Origin: an uncultured Bacteroidales bacterium | GTDB taxonomy: Bacteria; Bacteroidota; Bacteroidia; Bacteroidales; UBA932 | DNA length: 64,000 nucleotides | NCBI GenBank assembly: GCA_900321715.1 | Contig: ONXC01000006.1 | Coordinates: 1 to 64,000, forward strand | Reading direction: 5' to 3' | Shown here: one piece after another, positions 34,543-44,075 of the stretch | Layout of the letters: every line of letters begins with the position of its first letter | How positions within the stretch are numbered: the first letter of the stretch is position 1 | The notes under the pieces: model-generated | The model's database searches: none | What the model saw: the letters and a program-made list of their open reading frames with translations, nothing else | What the model was told of the DNA's origin: nothing | Translations under genes and position numbers: made by a program

Positions 34543-35880
34543 TTATTTGGTTTTGATAAAATGTACGGAGAGGGCTCCCAGGACCAGGAAAACGCCGGCT
34601 GTAAGGAGCATTGCGGGCTGTGATCCCACCAGGGATATGACGGCGCCGCCGGTTGCGGCAGCCACAATCTGGGGCAGGCAGATGGTGCAGTTGAAAAGGC
34701 CAAGATAGCTTCCCATGTAGGGGCTGCCCTCCAGGGCATTGGTGAGGAGGGTGAACGGCAGGGCAAGCATTGCGGCCCAGGCGAAGCCAATAAGGAAGTA
34801 GCTTCCGAACAGTACCCACTGGTTGTGGATAAACATAATTGAAGCAAAGCCCACGGCACCAAGAAGGAGGCTCACAACGTAAGAGAGCTTGATACTCTTG
34901 AAACGGGGCAGGATTGCGGCCCACACAAGTGAACCTACGGCCTGGACGGCGAACACCACGCCCACCCAGTTGCCTGCAGCCTGGAATCCGGTAGAGGATG
35001 CGGCCGAGGGATCTGTCATGTCAACGCCGAAGCAGTTGGAGGCAATGGCGCCGTTACTGTAGGTCCACATATAGAGGAAGGCAGCCCAGCAGAAGAACTG
35101 CACAAGGCCCACAGTCCAGAACGTCTTTGGAGCCTTGACAAGAAGTTTGAAAAGGCCCTCAGAGGGTTCATCGGCCTTCTTTTCAAGGTCTATTCCGTGA
35201 AATTCCGCATACTCCTTGGGAGGCATCTCCTTAACGCGGGCGAAGGTGTAGACCACGCAGAGGATGAGAATGGCGGCGCCGATATAGAAGCTCCAGACCA
35301 CCGACGGAGGGACAACTCCTTCAGGGGCGGTATTTGCAAGGCCGATCCAGGTGAAGAAGATGGGGAAAAGGTATCCCACAAGGGATCCGGCATTGCAAAG
35401 GAAGCTCTGGATGGAGTAGGCCTGGGTTTTCTGCTGCTCGTTCACCATATCTCCCACCATCATCTTGAAGGGCTGCATTGCGATGTTGATGCTGGTATCA
35501 AGGAAAATGAGGGAGAAAAGGCCGAACCACATGGCCATGTTAAGGCCCAGGAACAGGCGGGCCGGGAAGTTGAATGAACCGGCATTGGGAAGCAGCAGCA
35601 TGACGGCCACTGCTATGAGGGCTCCAACAATCAGATAAGGCTTGCGGCGGCCCATACGGTTCCAGGTGCGGTCACTGTATTTTCCCACAAGGGGCTGGAC
35701 CAGCATTCCCATAAGAGGGGGAAGGATCCAGAAGAAACTGAGCTGATGGGGGTCTGCGCCAAGCGTTGCAAATATACGGCTGATATTGGCGCTCTGAAGT
35801 GCATATGCTATCTGCACTCCGAAAAATCCAAAACTGAGATCCACCAACTGGCGGAAAGTCAAATTACGTTTCTGAGACAT
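34543..35880 (-). CDS. MFS disaccharide transporter (SLC45/maltose-type)
   Basis: A 445-residue inner-membrane permease with about 12 segments. The loop motif GKYSDRTWNRMGRRKPYL (residues about 63-80) and the N-terminal LVDLSFGFFGVQIAYALQ are characteristic of the MFS branch that carries sucrose or maltose. As first gene of the operon, 21 nt upstream of susC, it would carry the sugar passed inward by SusC/D across the inner membrane. That no GH13 or GH97 gene is in the locus implies hydrolysis happens elsewhere or after import. Confidence 0.85.
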   Translation of the reverse strand: MSQKRNLTFRQLVDLSFGFFGVQIAYALQSANISRIFATLGADPHQLSFFWILPPLMGMLVQPLVGKYSDRTWNRMGRRKPYLIVGALIAVAVMLLLPNAGSFNFPARLFLGLNMAMWFGLFSLIFLDTSINIAMQPFKMMVGDMVNEQQKTQAYSIQSFLCNAGSLVGYLFPIFFTWIGLANTAPEGVVPPSVVWSFYIGAAILILCVVYTFARVKEMPPKEYAEFHGIDLEKKADEPSEGLFKLLVKAPKTFWTVGLVQFFCWAAFLYMWTYSNGAIASNCFGVDMTDPSAASSTGFQAAGNWVGVVFAVQAVGSLVWAAILPRFKSIKLSYVVSLLLGAVGFASIMFIHNQWVLFGSYFLIGFAWAAMLALPFTLLTNALEGSPYMGSYLGLFNCTICLPQIVAAATGGAVISLVGSQPAMLLTAGVFLVLGALSVHFIKTK

Positions 35881-35913
35881 CTGCTACTAGTTTTAGCCTT
35901 CATTTTGCATCTG

Positions 35914-35921
35914 CAAATGTA
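35914..35921 (-). promoter_or_regulatory. Promoter of the MFS-SusCDE operon
   Basis: TACATTTG on the minus strand, about 33 nt upstream of the MFS start codon. A divergent sensor kinase gene starts at 36017. Confidence 0.65.
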
Positions 35922-36016
35922 GTATTTATAATTTATTATAAAACATTCCGGCCTTCACCCATTTCCCCGAATGGATATAATTTTGCGACGAACGGATTTT
36001 TCACTACCTTAGCGGT

Positions 36017-37198
36017 ATGAAAAAGGTCTCCACAACCTGGATTATCCACGGCTTTGCCCTGCTTCACGCACTGGCCACAATATCCTGCACCCTCCTTGGA
36101 GTGAAGGACAGCCTGCTGCTCACGGTCCTCACCATGACCATGACCATACTTATCTGCTATCGGGAAAAACTCACGGTGGAAATAACTGTGGCCTCCATAG
36201 TGCTGGTGAACATTCTGGGCTTTCTGCTTGGCAACTTGGCGGCGCTGTTTGTCTTTGACCAGTTCCCTCCCATATGGCAGCACTCGCTGTCAACCGTCAT
36301 CGTGACAGAGCTGCTTGGATGGGGACTCTACGGCTTTGCCAACATATTCCAGAAAGAGGGATCGGCCGAATATGAAAGGTCGCAGTCCTGGGAAAAGCAT
36401 AAGGTACTCCTCATAACGGTAATTGCCCTTATTATCGGCCTCCGCTTCTATCTGGCCGATACTTATACCGGCAATATCTTCAAGGATTCCATGGTGGTGA
36501 GCCTTCTTGTGGTGGCAACGGTATTCGCCTTCACATATATGGTCACCGTGGCTATCCGCATGCAGCGGGAGGCAACCCGCCAGAGAACCCGCCGTCACCA
36601 GGCGGAATTCCGGTATATGGCCCTCAAGCACCAGGTTAATCCCCACTTCCTTTTCAACAGTCTCAACGTACTGGATTCCATAGTCCAGGACGGGAACCGG
36701 GAGGAAGCCAGCGCCTACATCCACAAGATGGCCACCATCTACCGTTACCTGGTAAAACAGGAAGGAGAAAGGCTGGTTCCCATAGAGGAGGAGATAGAAT
36801 TTACCCGCAATTACAGGGAACTCATGCAAATCCGCTTCCCGGAAGGCCTTGTTTTCATAAACCACGGCATTCCGGACAATCCCCCTCACGGATACATCGT
36901 CCCCTGCACGCTGCAGCTGCTTCTTGAGAATGCATTCAAGCACAATGCCTTCTCCGCGTCTGAACCTATGGTGATAGAGGTGACAACTGACGGCAAAAGC
37001 ATTTCCATGGAAAACACCCTGAAGCCCAAGTCTTTCACAAGGCCTTCTACTGGTATCGGCCTTCAGTATATCAGGAATCAGTACCGTGACCTTGCAGGTG
37101 CAGAGATCCAGGTGGTCAAGACCGACACCCACTTCAAGGTCACCCTCCCTATTTTGCCCTATCACAATAATTTAGTAACTTTGCACCCAGACAAATAA
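36017..37198 (+). CDS. LytS-type sensor histidine kinase
   Basis: A 393-residue membrane kinase. Its N-terminal half has about six hydrophobic segments (residues 6-190). A His_kinase domain follows, with the phosphoacceptor in LKHQVNPHFLFNSLN (His near residue 214), then an ATPase domain with LLLENAFKHNA. It senses an unknown signal and phosphorylates the response regulator encoded 4 nt downstream. A TACCTTAG near-match to the -7 box ends 4 nt before the ATG. It is divergent from the SusCDE operon, so control of that operon is possible but not shown. Confidence 0.9.
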   Translation: MKKVSTTWIIHGFALLHALATISCTLLGVKDSLLLTVLTMTMTILICYREKLTVEITVASIVLVNILGFLLGNLAALFVFDQFPPIWQHSLSTVIVTELLGWGLYGFANIFQKEGSAEYERSQSWEKHKVLLITVIALIIGLRFYLADTYTGNIFKDSMVVSLLVVATVFAFTYMVTVAIRMQREATRQRTRRHQAEFRYMALKHQVNPHFLFNSLNVLDSIVQDGNREEASAYIHKMATIYRYLVKQEGERLVPIEEEIEFTRNYRELMQIRFPEGLVFINHGIPDNPPHGYIVPCTLQLLLENAFKHNAFSASEPMVIEVTTDGKSISMENTLKPKSFTRPSTGIGLQYIRNQYRDLAGAEIQVVKTDTHFKVTLPILPYHNNLVTLHPDK

Positions 37199-37202
37199 CC
37201 TT

Positions 37203-37949
37203 ATGAGAGCGCTGATAATTGAAGACGAGGCCCGCGCCCGCGAACACATGAAAAACCTCCTGGCGCAGCACTTCCCCTCCACAGAGGTTTCCGGTGCCGT
37301 AGGATCTGTAAGTGATGCAGTCCAGTGGCTTGAGTCAAATCCGGATCCGGATGTAATCTTTATGGATGTAGAGCTGAGCGACGGAATCAGCTTTGACATC
37401 TTCAACAAGACAGAGATCAATTCCCCGGTCATCATCACTACCGCCTATGACCAGTACGCCATCCAGGCTTTTGAGGTGAACGCGGTGGACTATCTCCTCA
37501 AGCCCATAGAGATCAAGGACCTCCAGCGCGCGATGGCACGTATCGCTTCCGGAGAGGCCAAGGCTCCATCGGCCGATGCCGTCAGAAACCTCCTGGACCA
37601 GGCCCGCAAGGAGAAGTTCCTCATCCGCCTGAATGACCGCATTGTCCCCGTGCGCGTTTCAGACATAGCATACTTCTACTCGGAAGATAAAAACACGTAT
37701 ATGGTAACCGTCAGAGGCACTTCCTACGTGCTGGATGACAGCCTTGACGCCCTTGTGGAGTCCCTGGACCCTGAGTCCTTCTTCCGCATCTCCCGCAGCT
37801 GCATAATGTCGGAACAGTCCATCGACAGCATTTCCAAACTCATGGGCGGAAGGCTCCGCATCAGCGTGCGGCCAGGCACCGCAGCACTCACTGATTTCAC
37901 CGTCTCCCGCGCCCGCGTGGACGGTTTCATGAAGTGGCTGGAAAAATAA
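37203..37949 (+). CDS. LytT-type response regulator
   Basis: A 248-residue regulator with a receiver domain (residues 1-120; acidic pair IEDE, phosphoacceptor Asp in IFMDVEL near residue 58, Lys in LLKPIE near 101) and a LytTR DNA-binding domain (about 145-245; VSDIAYFYSEDKNTYMV, FFRISRSCIM). It is the cognate partner of the adjacent kinase. The regulon is unknown. It ends at a hairpin terminator about 70 nt downstream. Confidence 0.93.
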   Translation: MRALIIEDEARAREHMKNLLAQHFPSTEVSGAVGSVSDAVQWLESNPDPDVIFMDVELSDGISFDIFNKTEINSPVIITTAYDQYAIQAFEVNAVDYLLKPIEIKDLQRAMARIASGEAKAPSADAVRNLLDQARKEKFLIRLNDRIVPVRVSDIAYFYSEDKNTYMVTVRGTSYVLDDSLDALVESLDPESFFRISRSCIMSEQSIDSISKLMGGRLRISVRPGTAALTDFTVSRARVDGFMKWLEK

Positions 37950-38019
37950 CCGCTCCCCCCTTTATAGTTCTCCCCTGGCGGTGGAGCCCAACCGCCTATC
38001 TATCAGTTATTTACAGAAT

Positions 38020-38047
38020 CTTCTACCAGTATTTTTTCTGGTAGAAG
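38020..38047 (+). terminator. Intrinsic terminator of the LytS-LytT operon
   Basis: CTTCTACCAG (38020-38029) pairs exactly with CTGGTAGAAG (38038-38047), followed by a run of five T. The rest of the spacer 37950-38105 shows no gene. Confidence 0.85.
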
Positions 38048-38105
38048 TTTTTGTAACGCGCTGAGTGCCAATTACTTAACCTCCACCCGGCTTTTTGCGG
38101 TTTAT

Positions 38106-38113
38106 TATCTTTG
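38106..38113 (+). promoter_or_regulatory. Promoter of the HRDC protein gene
   Basis: TATCTTTG, 16 nt before the ATG at 38130. Confidence 0.65.
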
Positions 38114-38129
38114 CGTAAAACTTTGTTTT

Positions 38130-38582
38130 ATGGAAGAACTATTTTACGCAATTATCACGGAGGACGGGAGTGTCCAGGTGATGACGGATTTTGAATCCCC
38201 GGAAGCGGCATCCGGAAAAAGGGCCGTAATTGACCGTGGCAGTTTCCTTTTCCAAAGCCTTGTGAGCGCCCTCAGGGAAGCGCGCCCGGAGTGCCTGTAC
38301 GTAATCCAGCTATTGGAAGCTGCACGCCGTGAGGCCAGATATGACTGCACTCATCTGCACCCGGAACTGGAGGCGGCGCTGTCCCGCTGGAGAAGGATGA
38401 AGGCCGATTCCCTTGGCTACTCCCCCTTTGTGGTCCTCCATCAGGGAGTGCTCCTCAAGATTGCCGATGCTTCCCCCCGGACCAGGGAGGAACTGCTGGC
38501 AATCCCCGGTTTCAGCCAGGGAAAAATGGAAAAGTACGGGGAGGAAATCCTGTCCGTAATAGAAGAGGTTAATCCAGCTTGA
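38130..38582 (+). CDS. HRDC domain protein
   Basis: A 150-residue cytoplasmic protein whose C-terminal ~75 residues form an HRDC domain ([44 protein letters not shown]), a helical nucleic-acid-binding module known from RecQ helicases and RNase D. The N-terminal half is not recognised. No helicase domain is attached, so this is a stand-alone HRDC protein; a role in DNA or RNA handling is only inferred. Its 3' end overlaps the convergent lepA gene by 14 bp. Confidence 0.8.
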   Translation: MEELFYAIITEDGSVQVMTDFESPEAASGKRAVIDRGSFLFQSLVSALREARPECLYVIQLLEAARREARYDCTHLHPELEAALSRWRRMKADSLGYSPFVVLHQGVLLKIADASPRTREELLAIPGFSQGKMEKYGEEILSVIEEVNPA

Positions 38583-40356
38583 GAACGGCCATGAAGGCAC
38601 TCTGGGGCACCTGGACGGTTCCTATCTGGCGCATGCGCTTCTTGCCTTCCTTCTGTTTTTCAAGGAGCTTGCGCTTACGGGTAACGTCACCGCCATAGCA
38701 TTTTGCGGTAACGTCCTTACGCACCTGGCGCACAGTTTCACGGGCTATGATCTTGGCCCCGATTGCGGCCTGGACGGCAATGTCAAACTGCTGACGGGGA
38801 ATGAGGTCCTTGAGCTTTAAGCATATCTTTCGGCCAAAGTCGTAGGCATGGTCCTCATGGATGAGGGTGGAGAGGGCATCGGCAGGATCTCCGTTAAGGA
38901 GGATGTCCAGCTTCACCAGCCTCGCCGGCCGGAAATCCGTGACGTGGTAGTCAAAGGATGCGTAACCCTTGGAGATGGACTTTAGCTTGTCATAGAAGTC
39001 AAATACCACCTCTGAAAGCGGGAGGTCATAGTTCAGTTCCACACGGTCCGTAGTGATATAATGCTGGCCGATGAGAGTACCTCTCTTATCCATGCACAGC
39101 TTCATGATGGGGCCGTAAAAATCGGCCTTTGTGATAATCTGGGCGCGGATATAGGGCTCCTCAATGTGGTCTATGACGGAAGGCGCCGGAAGGCCGGAAG
39201 GGTTGTGCACATCCACAACCTCTCCCTTGGTGGTGTACACCTTGTAGGAGACGTTGGGGACCGTGGTGATTACGTCCATGTTGAACTCCCTGAACAGGCG
39301 TTCCTGCACAATCTCAAGGTGCAGAAGGCCCAGGAAGCCGCAGCGGAAACCAAAGCCAAGGGCAAGGGAGCTCTCAGGCTCATAGGTGAAGGAGGCGTCG
39401 TTGAGCTGGAACTTTTCCAGTGTGGCGCGGAGCTCCTCAAACTTGGAGGCATCTACAGGGTAGAGGCCTGCAAAGACCATGGGCTTTACCTCCTCGAAAC
39501 CGGCTATGGCCTCCTTGCAGGGCTCCTCCACGTGGGTGATGGTGTCTCCCACCTTCACCTCAACCGCGGCCTTGATGCCGGTGATGATGTATCCCACGTC
39601 TCCGGCCTTGACTTCACCTGTGGGGTTGAGCTTGAGCTTTAGGTTACCCACTTCTTCGGCCTCATACTCGTTGCCGGTAGAGAAGAATTTCACTTTGTCT
39701 CCGGTTTTGACGGAGCCGTTCACCACCTTGAAGTAAGCGATGATGCCGCGGAACTGATTGAATACGGAGTCAAAGATAAGGGCCTGGAGAGGGGCCTCAG
39801 GGTCTCCTTTTGGCGCGGGAATCTTATCCACAATGGCATCCAGTACGGCCTGGACGCCTTCTCCTGTACGGGCCGATACCCTAAGTACATCCTCCGGATC
39901 ACACCCAAGTAGGTCACAGATCTGATCCTCCACAACCTCCGGCTGGGCGCTGTCCATGTCAATCTTGTTGAGCACGGGAATAATCTCCAGGGAGTGGTCA
40001 ATGGCCTGATACAGGTTGGAGATGGTCTGGGCCTGGATGCCCTGGGAGGCATCCACCACAAGTAACGCGCCCTCGCAGGATGCTATTGAGCGGGACACCT
40101 CGTAGGAGAAGTCCACATGACCGGGAGTGTCAATGAGGTTGAGACGGTAGGTTTCTCCGCCACGCACGTAATCCATCTGGATGGCGTGGCTCTTGATGGT
40201 GATACCCTTCTCACGCTCAAGGTCCATGTCGTCCAGGACCTGATTCTCCATCTCACGGGCACTCAGGGTTTGGGTAAGTTCCAGAAGGCGGTCGGCCAGG
40301 GTGGACTTACCGTGGTCTATATGTGCAATTATGCAGAAGTTGCGGATATTTCTCAT
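38569..40356 (-). CDS. lepA: Elongation factor 4
   Basis: Ribosomal back-translocase and assembly GTPase of 595 residues. The G domain has AHIDHGKST (residues 10-18), DTPGHVDF near 80 and NKID near 135. The LepA-specific C-terminus ([20 protein letters not shown]) is complete. The start is ATG 40356, which overlaps the TGA of the upstream thioredoxin gene (ATGA). The longer ORF start at 40380 would extend into that gene and is not conserved. Translational coupling with the thioredoxin-like protein is notable. Confidence 0.97.
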   Translation of the reverse strand: MRNIRNFCIIAHIDHGKSTLADRLLELTQTLSAREMENQVLDDMDLEREKGITIKSHAIQMDYVRGGETYRLNLIDTPGHVDFSYEVSRSIASCEGALLVVDASQGIQAQTISNLYQAIDHSLEIIPVLNKIDMDSAQPEVVEDQICDLLGCDPEDVLRVSARTGEGVQAVLDAIVDKIPAPKGDPEAPLQALIFDSVFNQFRGIIAYFKVVNGSVKTGDKVKFFSTGNEYEAEEVGNLKLKLNPTGEVKAGDVGYIITGIKAAVEVKVGDTITHVEEPCKEAIAGFEEVKPMVFAGLYPVDASKFEELRATLEKFQLNDASFTYEPESSLALGFGFRCGFLGLLHLEIVQERLFREFNMDVITTVPNVSYKVYTTKGEVVDVHNPSGLPAPSVIDHIEEPYIRAQIITKADFYGPIMKLCMDKRGTLIGQHYITTDRVELNYDLPLSEVVFDFYDKLKSISKGYASFDYHVTDFRPARLVKLDILLNGDPADALSTLIHEDHAYDFGRKICLKLKDLIPRQQFDIAVQAAIGAKIIARETVRQVRKDVTAKCYGGDVTRKRKLLEKQKEGKKRMRQIGTVQVPQSAFMAVLKLD

Positions 40357-40913
40357 TGTGCGCAGCTTTCGTCCCGGCAAAGTTCCTGCCCGGGTTTTCT
40401 GAGGGTTACGGCACCTCCAAGGGCCTTTTCAATCTTATCTATCATTACCGTCCCTAGGAGCACCTTGCCGTCCTTGTCCAGAAGGTACAGGGAAGGGATC
40501 CACTTCACGCCAAAAGAATCGGCCACCTTTGACTCCTTCTTTCCGGCGGGGTCAAAGAGCTGAACCCCAGGGAGATAATTATCATTCACGTATGTCTGAA
40601 GCGCCTCCAGGGTACGGTCGAAGGAAACGGACACAAAGGCCACCTTCTCAGGATCGGCCTGCGCCTGGAGAGCCTTCAGCTGGGGCACCTCCGCCCTGCA
40701 GTCCGGGCACCAGGATGCCCAGAATACCAGTACCACCTGCCTTCCGCGGAAGCTGCTGAGGGTCACGGGCTTGCCGCTAATGTCATTAAGCGTGAAATCC
40801 GGCGCCTGCACCCCGGGCCTGAGAAGATCCACGGCGTACTCCGCATCCAGATCCTGCGCCGCCGCCCCAAGGAATGGCAGCATAACGGCTATTATTGCGA
40901 TAAGTCTTTTCAT
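40353..40913 (-). CDS. TlpA-like periplasmic thioredoxin
   Basis: A 186-residue exported thiol-disulfide oxidoreductase with a signal peptide ([20 protein letters not shown]). Its thioredoxin fold carries the active site WASWCPDC near residue 62. The AhpC/TSA-like start [22 protein letters not shown] is typical of TlpA/ResA proteins that reduce periplasmic thiols. The longer in-frame ORF reaching 41066 is rejected, because its extra 51 residues translate the family A array. The -7 box TATCTTTG (40932-40939) supports a start at 40913. The C-terminal [10 protein letters not shown] adds two cysteines. Confidence 0.9.
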   Translation of the reverse strand: MKRLIAIIAVMLPFLGAAAQDLDAEYAVDLLRPGVQAPDFTLNDISGKPVTLSSFRGRQVVLVFWASWCPDCRAEVPQLKALQAQADPEKVAFVSVSFDRTLEALQTYVNDNYLPGVQLFDPAGKKESKVADSFGVKWIPSLYLLDKDGKVLLGTVMIDKIEKALGGAVTLRKPGQELCRDESCAQ

Positions 40914-40931
40914 TCTTGTCTTTTGAACTGC

Positions 40932-40939
40932 CAAAGATA
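40932..40939 (-). promoter_or_regulatory. Promoter of the TlpA-like gene and lepA
   Basis: TATCTTTG on the minus strand, 18 nt upstream of the start codon at 40913. Confidence 0.65.
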
Positions 40940-40967
40940 GTGATTTTGCTTCAATTATCCTATGAGT

Positions 40968-41106
40968 GTCGCAGGTACGGGAGCAAAGTGTCGCAGGTCT
41001 GCAAAAAAAGGATGACCTGCGACAGAAAACGGCCACAGAGGCAAAAAACCGTCGCAGGTCCAGCAAAAAATACAGACCTGCGACGGTAGAGAGCTTGACC
41101 TACGAC
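40968..41106. repeat. Phased palindromic word array, family A copy 3
   Basis: Forward words begin at 40968 and 40990, a reverse word at 41014, a forward word at 41051, and reverse words at 41075 and 41097 (one mismatch). The steps are 22, 24, 37, 24 and 22 bp, as in copies 1 and 2, although the intervening sequence has diverged considerably. The array ends 2 nt before the stop codon of menA on the other side. Confidence 0.9.
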
Positions 41107-41108
41107 GC

Positions 41109-42017
41109 CTAGAAGAGGAACACGCAAAAGCCGATGCCCATGAGGAGGCTGAGGAGGAACGTGGACATCACAAGGAGCGGGAGCATCGGGTCCAGGGCCT
41201 TGCCGGAGCGGGTCCAGACGCCAAAGAGGTGAAGGACATAAAGCGGAAGCGTGAGGGCCCACATCCAGTGCCACCAGGAGGGCCAGCACAGGAGGCAGTA
41301 TGTAGTGATACACGCCCATCCAAGGCCGATGAGAACGCTCTGGTAAATCTTTGCCTTGCGCTCACCAAGTTTTATGGCAACAGTTGTGCGGGTGGCGCGG
41401 TCCGTTTCCATATCACGGATGTTATTGACATTGAGAACGCCAACGCTGAAGCACCCTATGCCGGCGGCTGAAAGGAGAAGTTTCCAGTGAAGGCCAAGGC
41501 CGCGGGTGCACACAAAATATGCTCCCAGCACCGCCACAAGGCCGAAAAACAGGAACACGTAAATGTCTCCCTTTGCCCTGTAACCGTAAGGATTATGCCC
41601 CAGAGTGTACTTCATTGCGCCTGCTATTGCCGCGGCACCAAGCACAAGCACCATGATTGGCGTAATATCCAGAAGGGTACCAAAGGCCCGCCACGTCATA
41701 GCCGTTCCAAAGAAAATGCAAAGGCCGATAAATACCCCTATCAGCACCTTCATCTCCTTAATTGTCATTCCGCCGCCGTTAAGGCCGTATTCCGGACCCT
41801 GACGGTCTGCAGTATCCGTGCCACGGAGCACGTCTCCCAGTTCATTGGAGAGGTTGGAGAGTATCTGCAGACACACCGTGGTAAGCACTATGAGGATGGC
41901 CACATAGATGTCTACCTTCCAGTCGGCCACCGCCAGAAGAATGCCTAGGAGCACCCCCGCCATGGAAAGCGGAAGCGTCCTCAGGCGCATTGATTTTATT
42001 GCTGCCGACGCTTTCAT
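41109..42017 (-). CDS. menA: 1,4-dihydroxy-2-naphthoate polyprenyltransferase
   Basis: A UbiA-family inner-membrane prenyltransferase of 302 residues that attaches the polyprenyl tail in menaquinone synthesis. The first Asp-rich motif appears as NELGDVLRGTDTADRQ (residues about 57-72) and the second as NNIRDMETDRATRTT near 197. About eight or nine membrane segments are visible. Among UbiA proteins the MenA assignment rests on overall resemblance; no other men gene is in the window. Its ATG overlaps the TGA of the aldose epimerase gene (ATGA). Confidence 0.88.
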   Translation of the reverse strand: MKASAAIKSMRLRTLPLSMAGVLLGILLAVADWKVDIYVAILIVLTTVCLQILSNLSNELGDVLRGTDTADRQGPEYGLNGGGMTIKEMKVLIGVFIGLCIFFGTAMTWRAFGTLLDITPIMVLVLGAAAIAGAMKYTLGHNPYGYRAKGDIYVFLFFGLVAVLGAYFVCTRGLGLHWKLLLSAAGIGCFSVGVLNVNNIRDMETDRATRTTVAIKLGERKAKIYQSVLIGLGWACITTYCLLCWPSWWHWMWALTLPLYVLHLFGVWTRSGKALDPMLPLLVMSTFLLSLLMGIGFCVFLF

Positions 42018-43081
42018 CTAACCGAGAAACTGTACGTGCAGTGGCTGTGATAGGTTTCTCCGGGCCTCAGAATCACAGAAGGCCACTCAGGCTTATTGGG
42101 AGAATCCGGATAGTGTTGGGTCTCAAGGCAGATGGCGCTGCGATGAGGATAGGCGATGCCGCCCTTTCCAATCACGGTGCCGTCAAGGAAATTGCCGCAG
42201 TAGACCTGGATGCCGGGTTCATCAGTAGACACCTCCAGGCAGATTCCTGTCTCCGGGCAGTAGAGCGTTGCAGCGGGCTGCGTGCCGTCCAGGACCCAGT
42301 TGTGGTCATAACCGTGGCCGTTACGGATTTGCTCATTATCGGCATCAATTTCAAGGCCGATAACCTTGGGCTCACGGAAATCAAACGGCGTACCCTCCAC
42401 GGGAGCAATCTCACCTGTGGTCATAAACGTACTGTCCACGGGGGTGTATGAGGAGGCATTGATCTGAAGGATGTCCTCCGTGATACTATGGCCTGCAGGG
42501 TCTCCGGAAAGGTTGAAATAGGCGTGGTTAGTCATATTGATAACCGTGGCCTTGTCCGTAACCGCCTCATAATCAATACCAAGGGCGTTGTCTTCAGTAA
42601 GGTTAAAAGTAACCGTAGCCGTGACAGTTCCGGGGAATGAGGCATCACCGTCAGGTGACACAATCTGCAGTTTAAGGCTGTTTTCGGTTGCCTCAACCAC
42701 CTTGTAAGGCCTGTACTGCCAACCGTCGGGGCCACCGTGGAGGCAGTGCCCGTAGTTATTCTGAGGCAGCTGGTAGGTTACACCGTCAATTGTGATGAGG
42801 CCCTGCTTTATGCGGTTTGCGTATCGGCCTATTGATGCGCCGAAATCCGTCTGGTTATTCTCCGGCCTGTAATCCTCAAGGTCATCAAAACCCAGCACCA
42901 CGTCCTTGAGGTCCCCATCACGATCCGGCACCATCAGGGAAACGATACGACCGCCGTAATTTGTGATTGAAACCTCCATTCCGTTGCCGTTGGAGATGGT
43001 ATAAAGGCCGATTTCTTCTTTTTGATTGCACCCGGTAGCCAGTACAGCCGCCGCTATGGCCAGAATCAGATATTTCTTCAT
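42014..43081 (-). CDS. galM: Aldose 1-epimerase (mutarotase) lipoprotein
   Basis: Interconverts alpha and beta anomers of free aldoses. The 355-residue protein begins with a lipoprotein signal (MKKYLILAIAAAVLATGC), so it acts outside the cytoplasm, as is common for Bacteroidetes mutarotases. The GalM fold is supported by TNYGGRIVSLMVPDRDG, GRYANRIKQG, the catalytic His in NYGHCLHGGPDGW and in TNHAYFNL, and the C-terminal Glu in ICLETQHYPDSPN. The start is 43081; ATG 43090 (three residues longer) is an alternative. The promoter TATATTTG lies at 43100-43107. Confidence 0.9.
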   Translation of the reverse strand: MKKYLILAIAAAVLATGCNQKEEIGLYTISNGNGMEVSITNYGGRIVSLMVPDRDGDLKDVVLGFDDLEDYRPENNQTDFGASIGRYANRIKQGLITIDGVTYQLPQNNYGHCLHGGPDGWQYRPYKVVEATENSLKLQIVSPDGDASFPGTVTATVTFNLTEDNALGIDYEAVTDKATVINMTNHAYFNLSGDPAGHSITEDILQINASSYTPVDSTFMTTGEIAPVEGTPFDFREPKVIGLEIDADNEQIRNGHGYDHNWVLDGTQPAATLYCPETGICLEVSTDEPGIQVYCGNFLDGTVIGKGGIAYPHRSAICLETQHYPDSPNKPEWPSVILRPGETYHSHCTYSFSVR

Positions 43082-43099
43082 GGTTGACATTGTTTTCCA

Positions 43100-43107
43100 C
43101 AAATATA
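43100..43107 (-). promoter_or_regulatory. Promoter of galM-menA
   Basis: TATATTTG on the minus strand, 18 nt upstream of the galM start codon. Confidence 0.65.
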
Positions 43108-43183
43108 GCACTTTTTACGCACACATTGGGCACGTTTTTATGCCGAAAGTGTGCTAATTGGCCCGAATGTCGGACAAAATGAT

Positions 43184-43191
43184 TATATTTG
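43184..43191 (+). promoter_or_regulatory. Promoter of the split transketolase operon
   Basis: TATATTTG, 34 nt upstream of the ATG at 43226. Confidence 0.6.
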
Positions 43192-43225
43192 TGAATCACA
43201 AGCAAAATAACCGCATACCTCATAT

Positions 43226-44074
43226 ATGAAAACCAACGAAGAACTCAAAACGATTGCAACGCAGATCCGCCGGGATATCCTCCGCATGGTATGCCTTGCA
43301 AAGTCCGGCCATCCGGGCGGTTCAATGTCTTCCACAGACTTCCTCACGGCCCTTTACTTCAATCAGATGAAGCAGGATCCCGCCACATGGACCCGTGACG
43401 GCAAAGGCCAGGACATGTTCATCCTCAGCGCCGGTCACATGACCCCCGTGTACTATTCCCTGCTCTCCCGCGCGGGCTATTTCCCGGTAAGTGAACTCGC
43501 GTCCTTCCGTCAGATGGGCACCCGCCTTCAGGGTCACCCTTCCGTGCGTAAGAACCTCCCCGGCGTATTCCAGGCATCTGGTTCCCTGGGTCAGGGACTA
43601 AGCGCCGCTGCAGGCCTTGCACTTGGAAAGAAACTGGATAAGGATGACAACTTTGTCTTCTGCCTCTGCGGAGACGGAGAATCAGAGGAAGGCCAGATCT
43701 GGGAGGCCGGCATGTTTGCAGTTTTCCACAAGCTGGACAACCTCATTGCCATGACGGACTGGAACGGCAAGCAGATTGACGGCCCAGTGGACCAGGTTGC
43801 CGGAGAAGGAGACCTTGCCGCCAAGTGGGAAGCCTGGGGCTGGAGAGTGATTGTGGCCGATGCCCATGACTTTGAGGCCATTGAAAAGGCCTACGAACTA
43901 GCCAAGGCCGGAAAGGGCAGCGGCGTTCCCACAATGATCCTCTGGAAGAGCGAAATGGGCCACGGCGTAGACTTCATGGCCGGTACCCACAAGTGGCATG
44001 GCAGCGTTCCCAAGCCGGAACAGCTTGAAGACGCCCTCAAACAGTTAGGTGAAACCCCTCTAGGAGATTTTTAA
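43226..44074 (+). CDS. Transketolase, N-terminal subunit
   Basis: A 282-residue thiamine-diphosphate-binding half of transketolase. It carries GHPGGSMSSTDFLTALYF, the HMTPVYYSLL segment, and the ThDP motif CGDGESEEGQIWEAGMFA followed by DWNGKQIDG. Split transketolases are made of this subunit and a separate pyrimidine-binding/C-terminal subunit, which is encoded 1 nt downstream. The enzyme shuttles two-carbon units in the non-oxidative pentose phosphate pathway, and here would process xylulose 5-phosphate from the xyl operon. Confidence 0.93.
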   Translation: MKTNEELKTIATQIRRDILRMVCLAKSGHPGGSMSSTDFLTALYFNQMKQDPATWTRDGKGQDMFILSAGHMTPVYYSLLSRAGYFPVSELASFRQMGTRLQGHPSVRKNLPGVFQASGSLGQGLSAAAGLALGKKLDKDDNFVFCLCGDGESEEGQIWEAGMFAVFHKLDNLIAMTDWNGKQIDGPVDQVAGEGDLAAKWEAWGWRVIVADAHDFEAIEKAYELAKAGKGSGVPTMILWKSEMGHGVDFMAGTHKWHGSVPKPEQLEDALKQLGETPLGDF

Positions 44075-44075
44075 T

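Noticed and set aside
40914..41066. N-terminal extension of the TlpA-like protein
   Set aside because: The extension translates family A words, crosses the promoter and precedes a perfectly good signal peptide start at 40913.
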